Assembly (NCBI GenBank): GCA_046263755.1
Contig: JBJYZC010000001.1
Span: 1-64,000 of the forward strand
Source: Lachnocurva sp029100405
GTDB lineage: Bacteria > Bacillota > Clostridia > Lachnospirales > Lachnospiraceae
Length of the DNA stretch: 64,000 nt
Direction of reading: 5' to 3'
Shown here piece after piece: positions 31,409 through 42,200 of this stretch (position 1 is the first letter of the stretch; each line of letters opens with the position of its first letter). The notes beneath the pieces are model-generated. The model saw only the letters and a list, made by a program, of their open reading frames with translations. It was not told the DNA's origin and did not search any database. The position numbers and the translations under genes were made by a program.

Positions 31409-34400
31409 ATTTTCACCGGAAACGAGATCTTTTCTGGAGAATATGCCGATTCCTCTCGCTGTTTATCAGTATCTGAATCATAAGATTCAGCCTCTTCTGG
31501 TATCGAAATCCTATCTGGAACTTTTCGGCTATCATAGTTGTGATGAAGCGGTCTACGGCTTGAACCATGACCTCTATCGCCACATCCATCCGGAAGACTT
31601 AGCCAGAATGGAGAGCGCTTCCTATCATTTCGCTACCGACGGTGATTCCTATGATATCCTCTTTCGGAATAAGAGGGACGATCAGACAGAATATCATTTG
31701 ATCCATGCAAAGGGAAAATATACTACGGTTGGTAAAACGAAACTCGCCTTCATTACCTATTCCGATGAGACCGCAGACAAGGAGACGAATCAGAAGAAGG
31801 AGGCGGTCCTGACCAAGCTTTCCGGTCAGTATTCCAGTAATGACAGCAGTGAATATGTCAGGCATTTTGACAGCCTGACCGGTCTGCAGAATATGCAGCG
31901 CTTTCTCACAGATTCTGTTGCTGGAATAGAGAATCTCTGGGAGATGGGGAAGGTTCCGGTTGTACTCTATTTCGATCTCTGTGGCCTCAAGAGTTATAAC
32001 AGCCGTCACGGACTGAAAGCGGGGGATCTGCAGATCTGTGAACTTGCCAAACAAATTGGCCGGTATTTCAAAAGAGAGCAGGCCTCCCGTTTTGAAAGTG
32101 ACCACTTTGTCGTCTATTCCGAAGCGGATGACATCGAATCCAGGCTGCAGGCTCTCTACCGGGATTTTCAGAATGCACAGCAGGGAGGAAGTCTGAACAT
32201 TAAGACAGGTATCTACCGCTATGAGAAGGATGGAACTCGTTTTACGGAGGCTTGTGACAGAGCAAGACTGGCGAGTGAATCCATCCAGCAGATATCGCAT
32301 TCTTCCTTCGTATGGTTTGATCAAAGTCTGCTGAAGAAGTCTTCTTTAAAGTCCTATATCGTGACCAATTTTGATAAGGCAGTAGAAGAGAAATGGATTC
32401 AGGTCTGGTATCAGCCGGTTGTCCGGACCATGACGAAAACGGTCTGCAGTATGGAGGCTCTGGTTCGTTGGATGGATCCGTCGTATGGAATGATTTCGCC
32501 GGGCGAGTTTATTCCAACACTGGAAGAGACCGGGAAGATCTACAAACTGGATCTCTATGTCTTTGAAGAGGTATGTGCTGAGATTTCCAAAAGATGGAAA
32601 AAGGGAGAGAACCTGATTCCGGTTTCCGTGAATCTGTCCCGAAAGGACTTCCTGCATGATGACCTTCCGGAGGCCATCGACCGGATCTCCTCGAAGTATG
32701 AAGTGCCAAGAGAGTTCACTTGTTTAGAGATCACGGAGAGTGCCTTTGTGAAGAATCTGGACAAAGTCGACCCTTTCATCCGGCGCTTTCATGAAATGGG
32801 TTATAAGGTCTGGATGGATGATTTCGGAAGCGGCTACTCATCCCTTGGAATTCTGAATAATTATTCCTTTGATGAGCTGAAACTTGATATGTCTTTTCTT
32901 CGGAAATTCGATGACAAGTCTAAGAGAATCATTACTTCCTTTGTCAAGATGGCCAAGGAACTGGATATCTCCACCCTTGCAGAGGGAGTTGAGACCAAAG
33001 AGCAATATCTCTTCTTACGGAAAATCGGTTGTGAGAAAATCCAGGGCTATTATTTCGGAAAACCCATGGAAATTTCTTCCATGTTCAGTCATCTGCAGGA
33101 AAAGGGTCTTGTGCTGGAACCTTCCAAGTGGAGAGCATATTTTACCAAACTCAGCCGGATCGACTATCTCACAGATAAGACGCTTTGTGTTGTGGACGAT
33201 GACGGCGATGAGATGAAGATTCTCTTTGCCAATGATGCTTATCTGGAAGTCTTGCATCGGGACCATGTTCTGGATGTCAGAGACTGGGAGAAGAAGATCA
33301 ATACGCCCGGCGACCCGATCCATGTCTTCCACAGACAGTATGCGGATCAGCAGCTAAGGAGATTTTCCGGCCCTCAAGTGACTGCTTATCCCTCCGGCGA
33401 CCATTATATGCAGCTGACCGGATCTGTCGAAGCAATTGAGGGCAGACATGAACTCTATACGATCCATATCCAGTATATCGATATCAATTTAGAGAGTTTT
33501 CAGCAGGTCGAGATAGAGACCATGAGCGATTTCTATTTTATGGCAAGTGATGTCGCGATCTACGACCTGGAGAAGAATACTGTACTGGGAGTAAAGTCGT
33601 CGATGGCGGAGCAGCCCATGAGCCTTGGGGTGGAATTAAATGATCTGGCATCGGTTATGGATGCCTGGAGGATGGATTACTGCTATCTGCCGGATCAGGA
33701 TCGGATGGCAGATTTTCTGGATGTAAGTACTCTGCAGGCAAGACTTAAGAATAATCCAAAGCATGCCCTGACAGGGTTGTTCCGAAGCCTCACATCTTCG
33801 GGCGAATACCATTGGTTCCTTCATCTGATCGCGCCCATGCAGAGGTCGGATTTCAAACGTGCCGTTCATGTCACCTTGGAGGTGGATCTCCATGAATCGG
33901 ACATTATAAAGCTTGCATCCTCTCTAAGCGATGTGATCTATGGCCAGAAAGAAGAAGGCATTACGCCGGAGATCCTCTGGAAGAATTTGGAGCAGGGTGC
34001 CGGAGCTTTGTTTTTCTGGAAGGATGAAAAGAGGAGATTTGCCGGAGTCAGCCAGAGTTTCCTCCGTTATTTCGGATTTTCGACCGACAGGGAGCTGATT
34101 GGAAAAACAGATGAAGACCTGCGATGGCATATTGATCCCAAACCTTTTAAGAAGGATGAAGAAGAGATCCTGAAAAGCGGCAAAAGAGTCTTTATGAAAG
34201 AGGGAAAGTGCATCATCAATGGCACCAATCGGAATATCCTTGTGAATAAGATCCCGATCTATCGGGATGGCAAGATCGTAGGCTTGATGGGCATTATGTT
34301 TGATGCCGCAATGGCGCAGCGATTCACGGATCAACAAGAACTGTCAGCCGCGATTGATCCGATCACCGGCCTTGCCAGTGCCAGAAGTCTGGCGGATGGA

Positions 34401-34817
34401 ATGATTTCTTTCCTAAATGAACATTGGCAGAGCAGGGTGGATTTCGCCCTCCTTGAAATTAACATTCCGGAATATCAGGAGATCCAAAAACTCTATGGAG
34501 ATGAATCCGGAAACAGCCTTTTAAGGTCTGTAGGAGAGCGACTGAAAGACTGTGTCGGCCGTGGCTCTGTGGTTGGAAGGACTCATGATAGTCTTTTCTA
34601 CATTCTGATGAAGTATTATCAGAAAGAGGATGTGAGAAATGTAGCCCGAAAGATTCATTTTTCTATTGAGTCGCTTCGAAAGGCCGGCCAGTGGAGTGGA
34701 AATTGCACTGCGATCATCAAGGCTTCCTACAGCGTTCCGGAGGCTACAAACCGGAGCTCTTATCTGGATGATCTGTCTTTCATCTATATGAACAGTAAGG
34801 ATCAGGAAGAATTGTAA
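31395..34817 (+). CDS. c-di-GMP phosphodiesterase, PAS/degenerate GGDEF/EAL/PAS/degenerate GGDEF
   Basis: 1140 residues, no membrane segment. Order: PAS-like (about 10-130); GGDEF-like domain (160-300) with ESDHF at 234-238 in place of GGDEF; EAL domain (about 325-575) with EAL at 354-356 and the catalytic set VNLSRKDF, LEITES, MDDFGSGYSS, ELKLD, LAEGVET and IQGYYFGKP, so active; PAS-like regions (about 590-700 and 860-980); and a second degenerate GGDEF (995-1130) with THDSL near 1063-1067. The protein should hydrolyse c-di-GMP under control of several sensor domains. It starts inside the preceding cyclase gene with GGAGGAATT upstream. Confidence 0.88.
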   Translation: MTTYEFSPETRSFLENMPIPLAVYQYLNHKIQPLLVSKSYLELFGYHSCDEAVYGLNHDLYRHIHPEDLARMESASYHFATDGDSYDILFRNKRDDQTEYHLIHAKGKYTTVGKTKLAFITYSDETADKETNQKKEAVLTKLSGQYSSNDSSEYVRHFDSLTGLQNMQRFLTDSVAGIENLWEMGKVPVVLYFDLCGLKSYNSRHGLKAGDLQICELAKQIGRYFKREQASRFESDHFVVYSEADDIESRLQALYRDFQNAQQGGSLNIKTGIYRYEKDGTRFTEACDRARLASESIQQISHSSFVWFDQSLLKKSSLKSYIVTNFDKAVEEKWIQVWYQPVVRTMTKTVCSMEALVRWMDPSYGMISPGEFIPTLEETGKIYKLDLYVFEEVCAEISKRWKKGENLIPVSVNLSRKDFLHDDLPEAIDRISSKYEVPREFTCLEITESAFVKNLDKVDPFIRRFHEMGYKVWMDDFGSGYSSLGILNNYSFDELKLDMSFLRKFDDKSKRIITSFVKMAKELDISTLAEGVETKEQYLFLRKIGCEKIQGYYFGKPMEISSMFSHLQEKGLVLEPSKWRAYFTKLSRIDYLTDKTLCVVDDDGDEMKILFANDAYLEVLHRDHVLDVRDWEKKINTPGDPIHVFHRQYADQQLRRFSGPQVTAYPSGDHYMQLTGSVEAIEGRHELYTIHIQYIDINLESFQQVEIETMSDFYFMASDVAIYDLEKNTVLGVKSSMAEQPMSLGVELNDLASVMDAWRMDYCYLPDQDRMADFLDVSTLQARLKNNPKHALTGLFRSLTSSGEYHWFLHLIAPMQRSDFKRAVHVTLEVDLHESDIIKLASSLSDVIYGQKEEGITPEILWKNLEQGAGALFFWKDEKRRFAGVSQSFLRYFGFSTDRELIGKTDEDLRWHIDPKPFKKDEEEILKSGKRVFMKEGKCIINGTNRNILVNKIPIYRDGKIVGLMGIMFDAAMAQRFTDQQELSAAIDPITGLASARSLADGMISFLNEHWQSRVDFALLEINIPEYQEIQKLYGDESGNSLLRSVGERLKDCVGRGSVVGRTHDSLFYILMKYYQKEDVRNVARKIHFSIESLRKAGQWSGNCTAIIKASYSVPEATNRSSYLDDLSFIYMNSKDQEEL

Positions 34818-34864
34818 AAGTCATTATGATTGATGTTTCGTTTTTCTCTGAAGGAGAATAGAGG

Positions 34865-35587
34865 ATGAAGAAAGAGACCGGGATCAAGCAGAAGAACAGG
34901 ACACGGAGCCGGGGAAACCGAGAGGGCTTTGTCCCGGTCGAATTGATTTGCGTTCTCGGAATCATTATGGCCCTGGTCCTGGTCAGTGTCCCTTTGATTC
35001 GAAACTTACGCGAGGAGTCCCGGAGAAATCTGGATGCAAACAATGCGAGATCCATCTATCGGACATTGGAAACCAAGATGGAAGAAGGAGATCTGGATCT
35101 TACAAGGGATACGGCAAACGGAAGCCTCTATGTCCTGGTGCAGAGTTCAGACTCCAAGAGACGGCTGAAATATAACTCGGCCGATGAATTAAATCTCTAT
35201 CTGGACTCGGATCAGAACGTCATTGTCCATGGCTTTACCGGCAGCATTTCCGGGAACTGGCTGTCCTCAGACAAGCAATCGAAAGACATCACTCTGCAAG
35301 ATGAGCTGCGATACTGCTTTGGAAAGGGCGGTATGGTTCTCCATTGCAAGCATCCCGATCAGAAGCTTAAGAAAACTGCCGGCTGGGACTGGTATATGAT
35401 CCGATTTACCATAGATGAACAGGGCATGGTAAATGGCCGCATCTATTCGGGCAGTCATACGGACCCTTCGACAGCCTTGAAATATTATCCGGATGAAACT
35501 AATATCGAGAAGTATATGAAACGGCAGAAATCCGGTACAGAGATCAAGGAGACTTTCTGGCAGGTAAGGCGGAGAACATTGACATAG
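34865..35587 (+). CDS. Type IV prepilin-like protein
   Basis: 240 residues. A basic leader ends at Gly21, followed by FVPVELICVLGIIMALVLVS: the prepilin cleavage pattern with Phe+1 and Glu+5 (Glu26) and a long hydrophobic helix. The rest is a polar globular head with one or two cysteines. It should be processed by the prepilin peptidase encoded at 50670. It is the first of five prepilin-like genes; the next gene in line is a diguanylate cyclase. Minor-pilin role inferred. Confidence 0.8.
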   Translation: MKKETGIKQKNRTRSRGNREGFVPVELICVLGIIMALVLVSVPLIRNLREESRRNLDANNARSIYRTLETKMEEGDLDLTRDTANGSLYVLVQSSDSKRRLKYNSADELNLYLDSDQNVIVHGFTGSISGNWLSSDKQSKDITLQDELRYCFGKGGMVLHCKHPDQKLKKTAGWDWYMIRFTIDEQGMVNGRIYSGSHTDPSTALKYYPDETNIEKYMKRQKSGTEIKETFWQVRRRTLT

Positions 35588-35615
35588 AATCCTGTGGAGA
35601 TTAGGACGAACCGGT

Positions 35616-36788
35616 ATGAAGATAGAGGCAAATAAAAAAATGAATTATTTCTCGGATGATGTATTAAACATGAAATGGAATCAGTTTGAGAAAAATTCCT
35701 GGTTTCAGACGGAGTTATTTCGCAACAACCTGGTCTTTGGTCATGCAGCAGCCATCATGCTGGTCACTATTTCCCTGATCGGCTTCGTCGGGACCTATGC
35801 GCCTTTTTCCGAAGGGCTGGTTGTCTCTTATATCAATGCAACTTTTGTCTATGCGGCGATTCTTGTTTTCAATCTGTTTTCTCTTATTCTTTTGAACCGG
35901 AGGGCCAGAGCCTTTCGTGAAGATGAGAGTAAGACTTCGCACCGGATCTTCTATTGGTTTAGTGCAATCAATATGGTCTTGGCGGCTACGACCTGTCTTG
36001 CCACGCAAAAACACAGCGGCTTTTTCTTTGAATATATCCTGACCACCGTGATTGTCTATCTGCTTCTCTATCTTGATATGAGAAGTCAGATTCGGAATAT
36101 GATCATCAATCTGCTTAGCATTGTTCTGATCCTCGAGATCAGTCATCATGATACTGCCTGGCAGGATATCGTAGATATCATCGCTTTGCATGTGATCTGC
36201 CTTTTCATCAACCGGATCCGCTATAAGAATTTTGTCCTTTTGGAACAGAACAAGTATCTGATTGAAAAGCAGAAGATGGAGTTTTATCTGGATAGCCGGA
36301 AAGATGGTTTGACGGGGCTTTCCAATCGAATGAGTCTTCGGGAAGATTTCGATGGATATATCGGTAAAGATCTCTGTTTTGCCATGATCGATCTGGATTT
36401 ATTTAAGGAATTCAATGATGTCTTTGGTCATGCCGTAGGAGATAAGGCCCTGATTGCAACCGGGCATTTTATGCAGAAGATCTTTGATCGGGAGACGGAC
36501 CACTGTTATCGCTATGGCGGAGATGAATTTCTGATCGTTTCGGAAACAAAGGATTTTAGTGACTTTCAAGACAGACTTGGCCAGCTGAGGAATAAATGCC
36601 GGAATTGGAAGGGCATCCGGAAGATCTCTCTTTCCATTGGTTTTTCATACGGTCATACGAAGGGGCTGGTTGAGATTCGTAAAATGTTAGAGCTTGCAGA
36701 TGAGAATCTCTATTTGGCCAAGGCGGGAAAGCCGGATAAGATTATTGGAAGCAGATTTGTATCGAAAGCGGAAAAGACAGAACTCTAG
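35616..36788 (+). CDS. Membrane-bound diguanylate cyclase
   Basis: 390 residues. About six membrane segments (residues 40-200) are followed by a short coiled linker and a GGDEF domain with intact GGDEF at 301-305. RETD at 292-295 lies exactly five residues before it, the classic RxxD inhibitory site, so product feedback is expected. The gene sits between prepilin genes, 28 bp after the first and before the second, which suggests that it supplies c-di-GMP for pilus function. No sensor domain outside the membrane part is seen. Confidence 0.88.
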   Translation: MKIEANKKMNYFSDDVLNMKWNQFEKNSWFQTELFRNNLVFGHAAAIMLVTISLIGFVGTYAPFSEGLVVSYINATFVYAAILVFNLFSLILLNRRARAFREDESKTSHRIFYWFSAINMVLAATTCLATQKHSGFFFEYILTTVIVYLLLYLDMRSQIRNMIINLLSIVLILEISHHDTAWQDIVDIIALHVICLFINRIRYKNFVLLEQNKYLIEKQKMEFYLDSRKDGLTGLSNRMSLREDFDGYIGKDLCFAMIDLDLFKEFNDVFGHAVGDKALIATGHFMQKIFDRETDHCYRYGGDEFLIVSETKDFSDFQDRLGQLRNKCRNWKGIRKISLSIGFSYGHTKGLVEIRKMLELADENLYLAKAGKPDKIIGSRFVSKAEKTEL

Positions 36789-36794
36789 CCTGCA

Positions 36795-36823
36795 TTGTTT
36801 CCGAACTTATCTCGTGCTATACT
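36795..36823 (+). promoter_or_regulatory. Promoter within the pilin cluster
   Basis: TTGTTT (36795-36800), 17 bases, TATACT (36818-36823), just after the cyclase gene. It would drive the next four prepilin genes separately from the first. Confidence 0.65.
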
Positions 36824-36860
36824 AATAACGATTATCAATATGCCTTTCGCGAAATGTCGG

Positions 36861-38006
36861 ATGAGACTTATGATGACAAGATACAAAATCAAGAACAGGA
36901 TTCGAAATAAAATCAAGTCGGAGCAGGGTGCCAGTCTGATGATCGCTCTGCTTTTTTTCCTTGTCTGCGCAGTGGTCGGTTCGGTTGTTTTAACCGGAGC
37001 TACGGTAACCAGCCGTCGCACGTCCGGACCCGATACCGATGCCAATCGGAGGAGATATGCCCTGATTTCGGCAAGAGATCTGATCACGGAACAGATGAAG
37101 AGCGGGAGTTCGTCGCAGAACGGAAGCAATCAGAGCGGAAGCGATCAGAGCGGAAGTCAGGTAAATCAAAGCGGAAATTCCGGCGCCGCTTCCGATGGAG
37201 AATCCTCGGTAAGCTTTGAAAAATCATGGGAATTCACACTGGTAGAGCAGGATGACGGAAGTACATCTCTTTCCTCTCCCAAAAAGAATCCTTATGTACC
37301 GCAGACATTTCAACCCTTAAAGGACAATTCAAGCACGAATTCGGATCCTCTTTTTTCCTCTTTAAGAAAGAATATGACAGAGAAGGTCATTGCACATTAT
37401 TGGCCTTATTTCTCTTATGGGAAAACGGCAACTGCCAAAGATTCATCAAAAGTCCCGCCTGCCATTTCGACGGATTTAGATCCCTGGCAGACAGAATTCC
37501 CAATTACAGATTGGGACCAGGTCTTAAGCGGAGCGAATGGATCTGCTTCGACCGGATCCGGGACGAGCAGCTCAGGAGAGACAGATACGGCTCTTGCCAA
37601 TAAATACACTGTTCAGACGACCAAGGATGGTGGACCACTAGAGATCAACCTGGATAGCGATATCAACCTGGATAGCGATAAAAATTTTCCGACCGTCTAT
37701 GCAGATGTCTGCATGGATTCCTCTTTTCAGATCAAGATCCATCTCTATTGTAAGGAAAATAGTGGTAATAGCGGTAATAGTGGTAATAGCGGTAAGACGG
37801 CATCCGATGCGAACCGGCCGGAGCTTTGGATCCTTTATCCCGTGTCGGATGTGAGTATCACCTATGACACAAGTCCAAAAGTGGATGCCACAGGATCCGG
37901 GAACTCTGGAAACCCTGTCACATATTATCGTTCCATGAAAATTCAGGTCAGTTGGGGACAGCCTCTCATTACTTCAGACGAAAATCTGTTAAAAACTTCG
38001 GACTGA
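36861..38006 (+). CDS. PilX/GspK-like prepilin protein
   Basis: About 381 residues if ATG 36861 is used; ATG 36840 and 36870 are alternatives and no strong Shine-Dalgarno decides. Basic leader, then QGASLMIALLFFLVCAVVGSVVLTG: cleavage after Gly23 but no Glu+5, as in GspK-type minor pseudopilins and unlike the other four pilins here. The body has Ser/Gly/Asn-rich low-complexity stretches (about 80-115) and NSG repeats near residue 300. Probably a minor pilin placed at the fibre tip. Confidence 0.7.
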   Translation: MRLMMTRYKIKNRIRNKIKSEQGASLMIALLFFLVCAVVGSVVLTGATVTSRRTSGPDTDANRRRYALISARDLITEQMKSGSSSQNGSNQSGSDQSGSQVNQSGNSGAASDGESSVSFEKSWEFTLVEQDDGSTSLSSPKKNPYVPQTFQPLKDNSSTNSDPLFSSLRKNMTEKVIAHYWPYFSYGKTATAKDSSKVPPAISTDLDPWQTEFPITDWDQVLSGANGSASTGSGTSSSGETDTALANKYTVQTTKDGGPLEINLDSDINLDSDKNFPTVYADVCMDSSFQIKIHLYCKENSGNSGNSGNSGKTASDANRPELWILYPVSDVSITYDTSPKVDATGSGNSGNPVTYYRSMKIQVSWGQPLITSDENLLKTSD

Positions 38007-38042
38007 TCTTCAGAATAGTGCTTTTGCAGAGGACAGATGATT

Positions 38043-38504
38043 ATGAAACAAAGAAAGCTGATACAACCGAAAAAGCAGGATGGCCAACACTTGCTGTCTA
38101 AGCTGAGATCCGAACATGGGGAATCTCTGGGCGAAGTCCTGGTCGCTGTCCTTGTGGTGGCACTTGGCTCCCTGCTTTTTGCCTCCATGCTGACTGCTTC
38201 GATACGAATCGTATCAAAAGGGAAAAAGACCTATCACCAAAATATGAACGTAAAGAATCAGTTGGAGGCTTATCAAAAGGGCAATAGTGGAACAAGTAGT
38301 ACAGGTAGTACATCTAATGTACAAACGGCAGAGGGACAGGTGACTGTCTCTGGTACATTACATGGCATTGATTCCACGACGCAGAAAGATTCGGAAACAT
38401 CAACAGCGGATCCGGATCAGCAGATTGAGTTACAAACTAATAATAAAGTTTCTGTAACTACTGTAGGCTCAGATGGAAAGACCTATCGCTATTTTATGAA
38501 ATAG
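38043..38504 (+). CDS. Type IV prepilin-like protein
   Basis: 153 residues from ATG 38043 (38037 is also possible). The leader ends at Gly26, followed by ESLGEVLVAVLVVALGSLLF with Glu+5 (Glu31). The C-terminal part is short, rich in Ser, Thr and Gln, and contains no cysteine. The GESLGEVL segment closely matches the next protein's GVSLGEVL, so the two are probably related minor pilins. Confidence 0.75.
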   Translation: MKQRKLIQPKKQDGQHLLSKLRSEHGESLGEVLVAVLVVALGSLLFASMLTASIRIVSKGKKTYHQNMNVKNQLEAYQKGNSGTSSTGSTSNVQTAEGQVTVSGTLHGIDSTTQKDSETSTADPDQQIELQTNNKVSVTTVGSDGKTYRYFMK

Positions 38505-38513
38505 AATTCCATA

Positions 38514-38600
38514 AAGAAATTCAAGATAGAAATTTCAGATAGTAATCTCAGATAGAAATTTTAGATAGAAATTCAAGATAGAAATTCCAGAGATAAATCT
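38514..38600 (+). repeat. 13-bp tandem repeats between two pilin genes
   Basis: About six units resembling GATAGAAATTTCA, with GATA starts at 38525, 38538, 38551, 38564 and 38577 (13-bp spacing) and a shifted one at 38592. They fill the 106-bp gap. Confidence 0.85.
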
Positions 38601-38610
38601 TAGAAGTCGT

Positions 38611-39225
38611 ATGCATATGAGAAATATTTTATTTCGAAAACTAAAAAGCAGAAAGGGCGTGTCGCTGGGGGAAGTCTTGGTTTCTGTCCTGATTCTGCTT
38701 CTGGTGACCATGGCTGTGGTTTCCGGTGTCCAGGCAGCATTACGGGTCTATCAACGGGTCCGTCTGCAGTCGGAATCTGAGACCATGCTTTCGACCGCCA
38801 TCAATACGATTTCTTCTGATCTCTATCGGGCCAAAGGTCCAATACAGGTTTCGATTCCGGATGACAGTCAGGCAGGCAGTAGTTCAGGAAGCTCGAAATC
38901 GGTTTACATTTTCCAATCGGAGAACCGGAATTACGGCGATTATTATATGTATTTTCGGAATAAAACGGACACTGAGATCGAGCGGGTGGTTTGTGAGGAA
39001 GATGGTACGCTTCAAAAAACCTACCCTGTTCTGGCAGCTAAGACCCAGTCCTTGAAACTGCATGCAAAATTGGTGGATCAGGAAGGAAGTACGAAATCCG
39101 GTTATGTTTCTTATGCCAATGGCGTCTATACATTTACGGTTGCCATCCTGGACCAGAAGGAAAGTCACATTTATGCATCGCAGACGGTGACCATTCGCTC
39201 TCTACTGGAAGATTCGTTCGATTGA
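38611..39225 (+). CDS. Type IV prepilin-like protein
   Basis: 204 residues. The leader ends at Gly16, followed by VSLGEVLVSVLILLLVTMAVVSG with Glu+5 (Glu21). The C-terminal domain is beta-rich (VYIFQSENRNYGDYYMYF, GVYTFTVAILDQKESHIYASQTVTI), like PilW/GspJ-type minor pilins. A clear Shine-Dalgarno sequence is lacking, so ATG 38611 or 38617 could be used. Confidence 0.78.
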   Translation: MHMRNILFRKLKSRKGVSLGEVLVSVLILLLVTMAVVSGVQAALRVYQRVRLQSESETMLSTAINTISSDLYRAKGPIQVSIPDDSQAGSSSGSSKSVYIFQSENRNYGDYYMYFRNKTDTEIERVVCEEDGTLQKTYPVLAAKTQSLKLHAKLVDQEGSTKSGYVSYANGVYTFTVAILDQKESHIYASQTVTIRSLLEDSFD

Positions 39226-39271
39226 TTAAATGTGGGATCATTCGGATCGATTCGCGCTAGAAGGATTTACT

Positions 39272-42200
39272 ATGAGAAATGTTAATAGAAAACTGTTGAA
39301 TAATAAGGGCTTTACATTAGCAGAGATGCTTCTGACAGTTTCGATTATTATCATTCTCGGCGCTCTTGTCGCTGTGAATGTCATCCGCTATCAGAGAAAA
39401 CTGAAGCTGACCGAAATGGATAATGCTGCTCGCGAGATCTATATGGCAGCCCAGAACCATCTATCGGACAGTGTCTCCACCGGCGACTGGGGAGAGATCT
39501 ACGACAAGTATGGTAAGTCGAAAGCGAATGACGGGTCTGCTACGACTTCCAAAGAAACGAAGACCAACTACCTGGGGACATATATTGGGAATAAGATCAA
39601 GGATGTAGATCAGTTTGCAGATGATAGCAAATCTTCCACTGAAACTTCTTCAACAAATGACAAGAAACATGAATTTTATTATTTGATTGTAAATTCCAAG
39701 GATGATCTAACCGGCAATGCCATGGCACAGCTCCTTCCGACGGGCGCCATCGATGAGGCAGTCCGAAAAGGGGCTTATATCATTGAATATGATGCCATTC
39801 AGGGACAGGTTTATGATGTCTTCTATACGGATGGGGATGTAAAGCTGACTTACGAGAACACGGTAACAGCACTGGATGATAAGATCAAGCAAAACTCTGG
39901 AAGCAATACAAACCGTACTGATAGTAAAAATTTGAGAGAGAGATTCTCAGTTTCTCTCAGTAGCGGATCCAAGAAGGTCGCCCTTGGTTATTATGGTGGT
40001 GCATCTCTTACCGATGATGCTTTTCAGAAGAATCAGAAAGTTACTGTTGAAGTCAAAAATGAGAACCGTCTTTATCTGATCGTGACGGTGCCGAGTTCTA
40101 TCACCAAAAAATATACGATAGATCAGAATAATATCAAAATAACTTTGAAGGATCTTCGTTCGGATGCTTCTAATGTTCAGGGCGTATTAGAAACAGGGCC
40201 AGTAACAACAGTAAAAAATAGTGATCTGTCCCAGACTAAGTATATTTATATCTTGGATAGCCCGGTAGAAAAGGGCTATAGCATTACGGATGCTTCTCAT
40301 ATTGAATGGAAAGTATCTGATAAATCCAGCCCTTCTCTTAGCAATGGGAATACAAATGAGATGTTTCATGCCGGTGACAATCTGCGGGCAAGCGTAACGA
40401 TCACGGCAAAAAAGTCTTCTAGTTTAAATAAAACAAAGAAATTCAAAGCTACATCAGAGAGATTTAACAGTACCTATGCCGAAGGCTCCAGCGATACAAG
40501 TGCTCGTATCACGAATGCCAGACATCTTCAGAACCTGGCAATTTCCACTGGGCCAAGTGCATCCTCCGGATCGAATCAGACCGCTTCATCAAGCCCTAAG
40601 ACGGTAGTGTCCCTTAACACCAATCCGATGGTTTCCAATCAGATTTCGGACGTTAAAATTCTAAGCGACATCATCTGGCATAAGGGGGATCAGCCGGTAT
40701 CGAGTCAGACAACAGACAGTCAGGCTGCAGGGCAGCAGAATGCAAATGGAAATAAGGGAAACCAAACAGATGCGACTGAACCAAAAGACTACTTTGAAAA
40801 ATTGAACGAAGAGGCCGAAATGTATGGCTTTAAAAATAATGCACCTAAAGTAGTCACGACCAATTTCACAGGCATTCAAAGCAGCACAATTTCGAACGTC
40901 AGTGGTTCTGTAGAGAGTACAGACGCTTCTAAGCAGAATCAGGCACCGGTCCTATCGGATTTCATGATCAGTGATCCGACAGGATATTATGGCCTGTTCG
41001 CAGAAATGGGAGCAAATACGAGTTCAAATGGCGAAACATATAGCCTGTCTCTTACGAACCTTTCCTTAAAAAACTTCTATCTGACCAATGTCTCGCCAGA
41101 TGGGCAGGATCAGGCGAAGATCGATACAACTACGCAAAATAGGAATAATCAGCCAATTGAGCCAATCGGAGCTGGCTCTTTGATTGGCCAGTTTGATGGA
41201 AAATCGTTAAATGTTAATAAGGTATCCATCGAAAATGTGACAGAGGACTTCGAATCAAACCACGGAATCAAAGCTGGCGGCTTGATTGGAGCCATTACAA
41301 ATCCATCTGTAAAAGCGAATATTACAGACTGTTATGCTTCGGTTTCCGGAATAACTGGCAACAATACTGCTACACAGGATCAAAAAAATATCAAAAATAT
41401 CATAAGTGCGACAAATTTAGGAGGCTTGATCGGATCCATAGATAATGGAGCTCATGTACTGCGATGCTATTCTTCCGGCAGAACTGTGAATGGTGGAGAC
41501 TATGATGAAACGCATCCCAATATCTCAGTCAAAGATGGCAATGTCGGAGGCCTGATTGGAAATGCCAAGGGCTCTACCTCCGTTACCTATTCCTATTCTA
41601 CATGTTCCGTTGGTGCCAATAAACAAAACGCAAAGACAAATGGATCTTGCGGTGGTTTCATAGGCTTTATAAGCCAATCATCCTCCGTAAAAGGATGCTA
41701 TTCGACGGGCTTGATTATTAATTTAGCAGACCAGACATCAAGTGGTACAGATAATCAATGGGCTGATTATGGACAGTTTATTGGAGAAACAAATTCTGAA
41801 AAAAAACCAGTGACAGTTCAGAATTGCTCTGTTCTTAAAGGAATTAATAGTGATCAGATACCTGTCATCTGGGATGATAATACTAAGCAGGACACTAGTA
41901 AGTATGACATTAAAATTCAAAGCAGTTTAGGTCAGGCAGCAACCGGTGAAAAGAATCCGTTTGTTGTTTCTGAAAACTCGAGAAAAACAGCTGTTCCAGT
42001 AGATAAATCTCTGGGGAATAAATACCCTTACTGCACGACAAGACAGTTGTCAAATCTATTTCAGTCTGGTACAGCGGACGATTCAAATGATATAGGCCAC
42101 GTTGGAGATTGGCCGATTGAGAAGAATGAACCGGCAACGGTTGGACTGATATACTACGAGTATGTGCAAGATGAAAATAACCTTAATAATAAACCGGTTT

